Made by a program: the position numbers and the translations under genes. A DNA stretch of 64,000 nucleotides from Antilocapra americana (taxonomy: Eukaryota; Chordata; Mammalia; Artiodactyla; Antilocapridae): positions 6,477,685 to 6,541,684 of the forward strand of contig ML664152.1 in assembly GCA_007570785.1 (NCBI GenBank), in the 5' to 3' direction. Below, piece by piece: positions 56,416 to 64,000 of this stretch; position 1 is the stretch's first letter; the number at the start of each line of letters is the position of its first letter. A model generated the notes under the pieces. It was not told where the DNA came from and did not search any database. It saw only the letters and a program-made list of their open reading frames with translations.

Positions 56416-57535
56416 ACAAATACAAAAATGAGTATCACAAGAGCCTGTGACTGGAGTGCCAGCATATATCAAACCAGCGCACGATGGCTCCAGCTCGTCT
56501 ATCCTCGGCGGGGAGCAGAAGCAGTATCTTATGCACCGAGAATCATCACCGGATGGTCTGGAGTCCCAGGTGCTTCTCTTCCCAGAGGAACCCTTGTATC
56601 TACTATACCCTGATTGCAGAGGGGAAGAATGAGATCTGACTCAAAAGAAGATGGGAGATTTTTTTTCTTTCAGAGTTAAAATGCTGCTGCAGCCTGAAGC
56701 TTTTGAGCAGCCCTCTTACAATAATGGAAGAAAACAGCAATATTATTTTTTGACACATGATGAATGAAGATGTGGAAAATTATGTATATTTAGGGAATAT
56801 GTAATGAGACAGTAAGGACGGGTCATAAAAATGGATTTCGCAATTGTATCTTCGACTAATATCATCAGCCCAAAGTGATTTATAGATTCCTCACTCCTTT
56901 GAAAAATATTCCAGTGTTTAAAAAAAGAAGACCACTGACATTTCAGGAGTCTTTACTTTGTAGAGTCCAGCATTTCTTGGAGGTCTGCCATGGTTAGTGC
57001 TTCCACTGAGCTGCCCAAGGATGTGCAAAGCAGGAGGAGGACTCGGATTGTGGTGGGAAAGAAACAATTAGAATTGGTAACACAGGGTTCAATGCAAATG
57101 ATGTAAGGGCCTGGCAATGGGTCCATGTCAACTTGGAAGCTAGATAAAAAGGAGCTCTAAGCACCCCACACTCAGCAGGAGTGAGGGAATGATGGAAAAG
57201 GGCAACTCAGGGACCACAGCCAGCGCCCAGTGCCCCTGGCCCTGTGGACATCCCCTCATTGATTCCAAGGCTCCCTCTCATGACCTGGGTGATGGTGACA
57301 GAGGAGGGGTGCAGGAGGGCTATATGAAACCTCCCTTTGCCATCACTCCAGGGTAGAAGAGAGATGCTGACCAGCAGCATCAGCTGAAACCCAAAGGTAG
57401 GACCTTGACCTTGCCTGGGGGGAACAGGAAGGGCCCTGGGGGGAGTAGGTTCCCTCCAGGACACGCCCTACCCACTCCCCCCAGAATTACTACTCTTCAT
57501 GGGGCTACCTCTGTCTTATTCTACTCCCTGCTCTA
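56416..57535. other. Unassigned PCP4 intronic DNA
   Basis: About 1.1 kb with no recognised repeat or exon. Two overlapping 61-codon frames at 56428-56632 have no motif. Confidence 0.4.
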
Positions 57536-57539
57536 CTTC

Positions 57540-57662
57540 CCGTTTGGTGGTCCATCACCCCATCTGAGCTCCATAAGGGCAGGGACTTCATCCATCTTGC
57601 TCCAGCGGCTCAGCAGGGGCCCAGCACATAGTAGGCGTTCCACAAGTAACCAATTGTTGATT
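57540..57662 (+). mobile_element. L2 LINE 3' end, plus
   Basis: AGCTCCATAAGGGCAGGGAC, CCCAGCACATAGTAGGCGTTC and AATTGTTGA form a clear L2 3' terminus. Confidence 0.8.
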
Positions 57663-58070
57663 GCAAGTGAGTCCATTGATTGATAAGTCAGGCAGCTGTC
57701 CAATGCAGGCCTTTCATTTCCATGTGGCAGGGAGTCCTCAGCCCCTCTTCCATCCCAGTGCTCTTAAGGAGGGGTTGGGGTGGGGGCACGACAAACCCTC
57801 TGTGGGGCACTGACCCCAGCAGCATGGTGAAAGAGAGGCAAGGTCTCTCTCCTGAATGGAAAATATGCCAGAACAGTGCCTGGTCCTAGCACCAGGCCTG
57901 AGGAATAACGAAAAGAGGTTTCAGGCAGGCAGACAGCACCACCAGCCTGCTGTGGGGTTGACCCTCTTCCAGCCCTCAGACCCTCCCACCTCTGATAAGG
58001 CTGCCAGCAGAAGCAGCGGTATAGGTTCAGATAAGGGAGGATTGGGAGTGTCTCTGCCTGCTCTGGGACC
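57663..58070. other. Unassigned PCP4 intronic DNA
   Basis: Nothing recognised. Confidence 0.4.
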
Positions 58071-58071
58071 C

Positions 58072-58136
58072 TCAGGAAGGTTCCTAGCTTCTCTGAGTCT
58101 CAGTTTGCTCATCTCAAAAATGGAGAGGTGAAATTG
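58072..58136 (+). mobile_element. MIR fragment
   Basis: CTCTGAGTCTCAGTTTGCTC and CATCTCAAAAATGGAGAGG form the MIR core end. Confidence 0.6.
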
Positions 58137-58145
58137 TTTTTTAAA

Positions 58146-58270
58146 GAGCCTGCCCTGGGAATTCAGTGTGGCCTAGTGGTTAGGATTCCCTGTCTTCACT
58201 GCCTTGGCCTGGTTCCACCCCTGGTCCAGGGGTGGCGTGGTGTGGCCAAAAAATATAAAAATAAATAAAA
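58146..58270 (+). mobile_element. CHR-1-type tRNA SINE
   Basis: CTGGGAATTCAGTGTGGCC, CTAGTGGTTAGGATTCCCTG, CACTGCCTTGGCCTGG and GTGGCCAAAAAATATAAAA. Confidence 0.8.
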
Positions 58271-59625
58271 CCTCAAAGTCTGCTCCACCTAGTCACAAAT
58301 GTCACGAGCAAATTCAAGGCCATGGTGTAAATTAAACGGAGACCCGTTGGTGTGGGGCAGGACTTGCTATGTCAACAGAGGATGCGGGCAGTCATGTGGT
58401 TCTCTGCCTGGCCACCTGCTCAGTGGTGAGACTCACAGATGTTTGGGCCCCCACACAAAGAGGGAGAGACTGCTTTCCAACAAGGCCAGCCATGCGACCA
58501 CCAAACACAGCCAGGCAGGGCATCAGACCCCACCCAGTCTTCGGGGTGGGGGGTGGCCTTTGCTGAGCTTGTGCTCTCATTCAGCAGGGCAAGGCACAGA
58601 GAGTCCTCCACCTACAGATGACTTCTGGGTCCTGGAAATACACACTCGGCAGAGTACAAGAGAAGGGTGCCACCAGTCCCCACAGCTGGGAGGCCCCGAG
58701 AGCATCAGGCTCTGCACACTTCTTCACCAGAAGGGACAGTGGATTCGGGCAAGCCATGCAGGAGACCGATGCCACCCTCATTTCCAGATCTCCCTGCAGC
58801 CAGCCCTCCTCCCGGGTCCTCTGCCCGCTGCCGCTCCATGAAGACCATCTGCTGCTCACATCTGCACTGGGTGGGCTGCACCTGGCATTTTTATTTAGAG
58901 TCCCGCTGCCTGGAGTGGACAACACACATCCCACCCGGCTCCTGACAGTAGCTTTGAGCCTGAGCGGGCAGTATTTCACCAGAGCACCATGTAAACTGCC
59001 CGGGACTGTGCAGATTTGTTTCTGTCTGGGGTCCTAGAACTTCAACATTTCTGTATGTCCTCCAGGAAGGAGTTCTGAAGCTGAAGAGGAGAATGGTCAA
59101 CAGGTAATGCATTCCAATCCTCTGGCTTGATAGAAAAAGATATTGATTGCTAACTCCCCTGGAGCCTGAGAGAAAAACCACCTTCCTGACCGTGGAGCTC
59201 AAGAGGTGTGAGCAGGACTTCCCACGAGCCCTTCGGGCTCCACTCAAACGCTGTGCGGTCCGTTCCAGGAATGCCAGGCCTCAGAGACATGAGTGAGTCT
59301 GAGGAGGTGCGGCCCGCAGTCTGTCAGGCAGGGCAGCGGTAGTCTCAACCACAGTCCCCAGCTGCCTGTGTCACCCGCCTGTCTGTGTTCCCATCCATCT
59401 GCTCTCAGAGCGAGAGGCACAGCTGTAAAACCCTCCCAAACAATTACACTCTTTTCCTCAGGCAGAAACATCATCAGACAACCAAGGCACAACACAGAGC
59501 ACTGTTGACGCCCCAGCCTGATGAAGGACCAGCGTTCCCTGGGGCTCGGACTTCTTCCATGAACTCCCCACCAGTAAGGAACCTCATTCTACTCAGACTT
59601 ACACTTTGCATGGCTCTAGGCCTTC
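58271..59625. other. Unassigned GC-richer intronic DNA
   Basis: About 1.35 kb free of recognised repeats and richer in G+C than its surroundings. Many ORFs on both strands (up to 180 codons at 58299-58841) overlap each other and look like an effect of composition; none has a recognisable domain. Confidence 0.45.
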
Positions 59626-59626
59626 C

Positions 59627-59832
59627 CCAGTGGCTCAGTGGTAAAGAATCCGCCTGCCAGTGCAGGAGACATGGGTTCGATCCCTGGGTCAGGAAAATCT
59701 CCTAGAGGAGGAAATGGCAACCCATTCCAGTATTTTTGCCTGGAAAATTCCATGGACAGAAGAGCCTGGCAAGCTACAGACCATGGGGTCGCAAAGAGCA
59801 GGACACAACTTAGTGACTGAAACAAATAACAA
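59627..59832 (+). mobile_element. Bov-tA SINE, plus
   Basis: CCTTCCCCAGTGGCTCAGTGG to GACACAACTTAGTGACTG. Confidence 0.94.
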
Positions 59833-60275
59833 GGTATATCTTACACTCTTTTCCTGAAATACAGGCTTCTCCTTGCATAAACTGAGACAGGAAATGGCCC
59901 TGCTGTTTTACATTTTATTATACTATCAGAGAATTGTTGAGGGAGCCCTTCTTGAAATGCCATTGTAATAAGAACCAGTCTTCACCAAGCATTACATGGA
60001 TTCTCCCTCATAGACATCAGTGGATTTTCTTTTATAGATCATTTGATGGAAAATGGAAAATCGAGAATCATAAATATAAAAGGAAGGAACTGCTACCAGG
60101 TGAGGACAATCCCAAATAGATACTACAAGCCACTGATATAGTCATGAAAATCCAGCGAATAGGAAAATGGCTTGAGAGACAAAAATTCCCTTTGCGTGAA
60201 TTCATCCTGATAAAACACAGATCAGCCCTACAGCCCATCAAAGTTTCTTGGTGAGCAGCCATATTAACCTGTAGT
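59833..60275. other. Unassigned PCP4 intronic DNA
   Basis: Nothing recognised. Confidence 0.4.
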
Positions 60276-60276
60276 A

Positions 60277-60480
60277 CTGTGTTAGTCGCTTAGTCGTGTC
60301 TGACTCTTTGCAACTCCATGGACTGTAGCCAGCCAGGCTCCTCTGTCCATGGGATTCTCCAGGCAAGAATACTGGAGTGGGTTGCCATTTCCTCCTCCAG
60401 GGGATCTTCCCAGCCCAGGGATGGAACCCAAGGTTCCTGGGTCTCCTGTATTGCAAGTGGATTCTATACCTGCTGAGCCA
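60277..60480 (-). mobile_element. Bov-tA SINE, minus
   Basis: CTGTGTTAGTCGCTTAGTCG to CTATACCTGCTGAGCCATT. Confidence 0.93.
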
Positions 60481-60484
60481 TTTT

Positions 60485-60625
60485 AGCTGAATCACCTCTA
60501 TAAAGGACCTGTATCCAAATTCAGCCACATTCTGAGGGATGGTGGGGTGGGGAGGTTCAGGGCTTCAGCATCTGAATTTGGGGTCAGACACAATTCAGCC
60601 CATATCAGCACCTGATCTAACTTTG
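60485..60625 (-). mobile_element. MLT1-type LTR fragment, minus
   Basis: AAAGGACCTGTATCCAAATTC, CAGCCACATTCTGAGGG and AGACACAATTCAGCCCATA resemble the reverse of an MLT1 5' part. Confidence 0.5.
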
Positions 60626-60666
60626 GGGCTCTCTAGGTTTTTTTATTTCTTCTGTTACCTATCAGT

Positions 60667-60890
60667 GGGCTTCCCAGCTGGTGCTAGGGCTAAAGAACCC
60701 ACCTGCCAATGCAAGAGACATAAGAGATGTGGGTTTGATCCCCGGGTCAGGAAGATCCCCTAGAGGAGGGCATGGCAACCCACTCCAGCATTCTTGCCTG
60801 GAGAATTCCATGGACAGAGGATCCTAGTGGGCTACAGTGCATGGATCAAACAGAGCTAGAGATGACTGAAGCAACTTAGCACATACCTGT
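60667..60890 (+). mobile_element. Bov-tA SINE, plus
   Basis: GGGCTTCCCAGCTGGTGCTAG (GGTGCTAG subtype) to GAAGCAACTTAGCACATAC. Confidence 0.93.
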
Positions 60891-60904
60891 CAACAATTAC
60901 TTAA

Positions 60905-61040
60905 TTTTTTAATGAAACTATTTATTTTGCATTGGGGCATAACCAGTTAACAAACAAATGTTGAGACAGTTTCAGGTGAACAGCAAAGGGACTCAGCCAT
61001 ACAAACGTGTGTCTTTTCTCCCCCAAACACCTCTCCCACC
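60905..61040 (-). mobile_element. L1 3' end, minus
   Basis: TTTATTTTGCATTGGGGCAT, GTTTCAGGTGAACAGCAAAG and GACTCAGCCATACAAACG match the ruminant L1 3' end in reverse. Confidence 0.75.
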
Positions 61041-61438
61041 CAGTGCTAGGTTTTAAAGTAGCTGCATGTTGTATGCCTTGTCTGGTTTCTTGGCCAGTTA
61101 TGAGAGCTGCAGGACACATCATGGCCCTCACTTTACAAAGCCTCAGACCATAATCTGCCTCACTGGAGAGCACTCAGAGAGTGCTGGCCATGGGCTGATT
61201 CAGAATCCAGGTCTTGCTTCAAATCTGTTTATTCCCCGGTGTCTTGTTACCTTGAGTTCCTTAGACTGAGACCAAGGTGACAGCCTGCTGTATGGACCAG
61301 TTACTATTGCCCAGGGAGGAAAAAGAAGTCTCAGATAGTCCACGTCTAAGAACATGGTTCAGTCTACCAGTTCGGAAAATCTGTCTGTTTACCAGGCAGT
61401 CCAGGAGAATTCATACCAAATTCAGTCATTTGGTAAAT
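61041..61438. other. Unassigned PCP4 intronic DNA
   Basis: Nothing recognised. Confidence 0.4.
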
Positions 61439-61439
61439 G

Positions 61440-61555
61440 GCCCAGAAGGCCTCCTGCGGGCCTGTCACTGTTCTAGGGGCTGGGAGAGAACAGAGGACAA
61501 AATCCTGCTCTTCTGGGGAAACAGAAAATAAAAAGGTAAGTGTATAGATAAGCAA
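61440..61555 (-). mobile_element. L2-like fragment
   Basis: CACTGTTCTAGGGGCTGGGAG and GAACAGAGGACAAAATCCTGC are in the order of the L2 3' region in reverse. Confidence 0.5.
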
Positions 61556-61646
61556 TAGAATTTCAGAAATTCCTCAAATAAAACAGGGTACTGAGTGGGA
61601 GAGGGAATATGAGTGCTTTAAGGTGCCTCGTGGGCCTCTGGGTGGG

Positions 61647-61850
61647 GTTTCCCAGGTGGCTCAGTGGTAAGAACCCACCTGCCAATGCAGGAGACAGAGG
61701 AGACTCAGGTTCGATCCCTGGGTCAGGAAGATCCCCTGGAGTAACAGCAACCCACTCCAGTGTTCTTGCCTGGGAAATCCCATGGACAGAGGAGCCTGGT
61801 GGGCTACAGTACGTGGGGTGACAGAGAGTCAGACACGACTGAAACAACTC
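61647..61850 (+). mobile_element. Bov-tA SINE, plus
   Basis: GGTTTCCCAGGTGGCTCAG to CACGACTGAAACAACTC. Confidence 0.94.
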
Positions 61851-62246
61851 AACAACATCAAAGGCCTCTGGGAAGGGGACAAGGGAGGTCATCCCCAAAG
61901 CTAGCCTCAGACTCAATTGCCCAGACAAGAGGGGTGACAAATACAACACCTTTTGAAAAATTATTCTTCACTGGTTGAAAAAGTATTCTTCATCCACCCA
62001 GTCCCCATCCAAGTGGCAGACTTCAACTAATTAGCATGACGTAGTCAGCCAGGGCAAAACAGAGCTATTCGGGGATCCTACAATAGCTCCGGGTGTGATT
62101 TTAAAAGTTTGAAATTCAGCCTCATTCCAAAATATATGAACCCCCACGCTTGATCAGAAGAGCTCTTATACTTGTTTCTGAGTTTATGATGATGCAAAGT
62201 CATTGCCTAGAGATACTGGTAGTAATTCATGAGCACAGGGGCTTGT

Positions 62247-62248
<2 letters not shown>
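61851..62248. other. Unassigned PCP4 intronic DNA
   Basis: Nothing recognised. Confidence 0.4.

Positions 62249-62287
<39 letters not shown>
62249..62287. repeat. CA microsatellite
   Basis: About 19 uninterrupted CA units. Confidence 0.95.
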
Positions 62288-62289
<2 letters not shown>

Positions 62290-62989
62290 TGCAAAGTCTT
62301 TCGTTTACATGTTTATAAACCTCCATATTTTAGGATTTATTTTATAGAAACAAATTACTTCCCAAGGCCTAATCCCCTAGATCAGAAATTTGCACATAAG
62401 CAGTAAATTGGGATATAATTGTCCTGAGTGGGAGTTTGCCTTGATTAGGAGGCAAAGCACAGAGCGTACTATAAAAGAACCTAAATTTTAGTACACCATC
62501 AAGAAATAACAGTCATTTAACTTAAGTATGCCTTGCCAATGGGGTATTTTAATGCCAAGTTTCTTAGAATGTCCTACCTTCTTTCAAAGCATAATGTTAA
62601 CTAGGAAAGAATGAATATCTGTCAGTTGGGCTGCCCTTGATACATAGAGACTGGACTTGGGCTCCAGAGGACTCTGAACTGGCCACTGACCCTCTCTAGC
62701 ACCAGGGCTACAGAGTGACTCAGGACAGGCAGGGTGGCTTCCTGCATTAGGACCCAAACCCAGCCCTCCAGGCAGGGAAAACAGAGCCACAAATAAGAAA
62801 AGCAAGAATTGGGATTTCCATCCCTTAAGCCTCAAATTGGATCAAAATACAACCAGAGAACAAGGCAGCTAGTGTTAGAGAAAAGGTCAGCTCCTCCTGA
62901 GGAAAAAAAAAAATAGTAACAAAAATAAATTAGTATACCTAGTTCATCACAATGCTGGCACAGAGCATCCCAAGAAACGCTATTAAAAA
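62288..62989. other. Repeat-poor intronic DNA
   Basis: About 700 bases with no recognised repeat, RNA or exon. Confidence 0.4.
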
Positions 62990-63330
62990 ACAAAGACAAC
63001 ACGTTCTTTTAAAAGCTGGAAGCGAACATGAAGAGGCCCCAGCTTCCTGAGCCAGTTGTTCCCGAGTTAAAACAGAGCCTCCCTTGCTGGGCAGCAGCAG
63101 CTTGGAATGCAGCAAGCCAGCTCTGAGCTTCGGGCCATTTCTTGCTCCTGCCTGCTGGCTCAGGATTTATTGAACAGGGATTGCTGGCGCAGAGAATTGC
63201 AATTTTCCAGGTCTCTGCTAAGCGGCAGAGATTAATGAGCAGGGTCAGGCATTAGTGGCGGCCGGCAAGGGGGGTTTTCTGCATTCACCATGTTCCCTCT
63301 CGCATCAAATGAAAACACGGTTCTCATTTC
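62990..63330. promoter_or_regulatory. Repeat-free block, candidate regulatory element
   Basis: No repeat homology seen. Contains homeodomain-type AGATTAATGAGC at 63230, GAATTGCAATTTTCC at about 63195 and a short GC-rich stretch with GCGGCCGGC at about 63260. Proposed as a conserved noncoding element only because it is unique-looking and motif-dense; conservation cannot be judged here. Confidence 0.25.
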
Positions 63331-63529
63331 TCCTAACTTTCCCGTTACCAAGTCAGCACCCTTCTGGTCCTTACAGCTTTTTGCAAGAGAAAGAAATTCT
63401 CTTTTGTCCTAAAATAGAGGCATTTTGAATCCTACAGTAGCCAAAGCTCACCGCAGGCTTTGGTGAATACGAAGCTTCCCCCACTCCTCCTTTCTCTGGA
63501 ACTCATTATCTTGTCTCTCTGACTCCTAC

Positions 63530-63663
63530 CTGCATGCACCTTGCTCAGATAAGATTTCTCCCCAGCTGTGGCGTTTAGGAAATCAAATAAGTGCACATCT
63601 GTGGGACTCAATGGAAAAGAATAATCACTGGTGAGATCAAGAGTTTCCCCAAACTCATTAAGT
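63530..63663 (-). other. Exon-like ORF with splice sites, unidentified
   Basis: On the minus strand a T-rich tract ending TTTTTCTCTTCCTAG precedes 134 bases that are open in one frame, followed by the donor CAG|GTAGGA. The open frame contains LNEFGETLDLTSDYS and ends SYLSKVHA. It lies in the same orientation as PCP4, inside what should be its last intron. The start needs two upstream bases of a codon (phase 2) and the end leaves one base. It cannot preserve the PCP4 frame: 134 is not a multiple of three, and the phase-1 frame from PCP4 meets a stop inside it. I do not recognise the peptide. It could be an alternative or poison exon, an exon of another transcript, or chance. Confidence 0.35.
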
Positions 63664-63747
63664 CTAGGAAGAGAAAAACAAAACAAAAGATATAAATATT
63701 GTTGAAAACAGTTTTTCTGTTGGAAAGGCAAACTCAGTTCCTATCTG

Positions 63748-64000
63748 CATTGGTCTGCTTAGGGCTGCCATAACAAACTACCACAGTCAGCATGGCTTAA
63801 ATGGCAGACATTTATTTGTTCCCAGTCCTGGAGGCTGGAAGTCCAAGGTCAAGGTGCCCACAGGCTCAGGTCCTCCGAGCTCTCTGCCTGGCACGCAGAT
63901 GGCCGTCTTCTCCCTGGGTCTTCACACGCTCATCCCTCTGTGTATCTGTGTCCTGATTTCTTCTTATAAGGACAGCAGACATCTTGGATGAAGGCCCACC
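63748..64000 (-). mobile_element. MST/MLT1-type LTR, minus, cut by window end
   Basis: TTGGTCTGCTTAGGGCTGCC, ATAACAAACTACCACAGTC, CCTGGAGGCTGGAAGTCC and GATGGCCGTCTTCTCC are the reverse of an MST/MLT1 LTR; it continues beyond 64000. Confidence 0.82.

Noticed and set aside
58299..58841. 180-codon plus-strand ORF, the longest not overlapping a recognised repeat or gap
   Set aside because: It begins just after a CHR-1 SINE tail. Several equally long frames overlap on both strands, and the Pro/Ser/His-rich composition looks random.

Overview
This window is vertebrate nuclear DNA from a ruminant, most likely a bovid such as cattle, sheep, goat or a relative. The evidence is the density of ruminant-specific repeats: many tRNA-headed Bov-tA SINEs, several Bov-A2 dimers, BovB (RTE-type) LINE copies on both strands, and cetartiodactyl CHR-type SINEs. 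They lie on an older mammalian background of L1, L2, MIR, MLT1/MST LTRs and MER5/MER20-like DNA transposons. No bacterial, plasmid or phage feature is present. The species cannot be fixed from sequence alone.

One protein-coding gene is recognised. The terminal coding exon of PCP4 (Purkinje cell protein 4, PEP-19) lies on the minus strand at 53162-53289, with an in-frame stop, a 3' UTR and a polyadenylation signal. It encodes the acidic segment and the calmodulin-binding IQ motif. The gene runs right to left, so 1-52880 is downstream intergenic DNA and 53290-64000 should be PCP4's last intron. I did not find the two short upstream PCP4 exons. In human, PCP4 is followed by a long gene-poor stretch before DSCAM, which fits the lack of other exons here.

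Layout: 1-5260 holds scattered SINEs and old LTR-like repeats. 5260-9552 is one large BovB insertion whose 5' half is inverted. 9553-13560 is rich in LTRs, including one that splits a SINE and contains an assembly gap. 13560-22500 holds SINEs and two more BovB insertions with inverted 5' parts. 22500-33830 is L1-rich. 33830-46060 holds SINEs, MLT1 and MIR, an AT-rich stretch and a gapped CA microsatellite. 46058-49490 holds nested insertions and four BovB pieces. 49490-52880 is mostly unassigned. 52880-53289 is the PCP4 exon. 53290-64000 is intron with younger SINEs, an unassigned GC-rich tract, and near its right end a repeat-free block beside an unidentified exon-like ORF with consensus splice sites (63530-63663).

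Almost all predicted ORFs come from repeats: SINE consensus in various frames, BovB endonuclease/reverse transcriptase remnants, or CA-repeat poly-His/Thr and poly-Cys/Val frames. Repeat boundaries were judged by eye against remembered family consensus and are generally good to about 5-30 bases. No genuinely new biological system was found. The most informative observations are the exon-like segment in the PCP4 intron, the twin-priming-type BovB structures, and the gap-bearing LTR.
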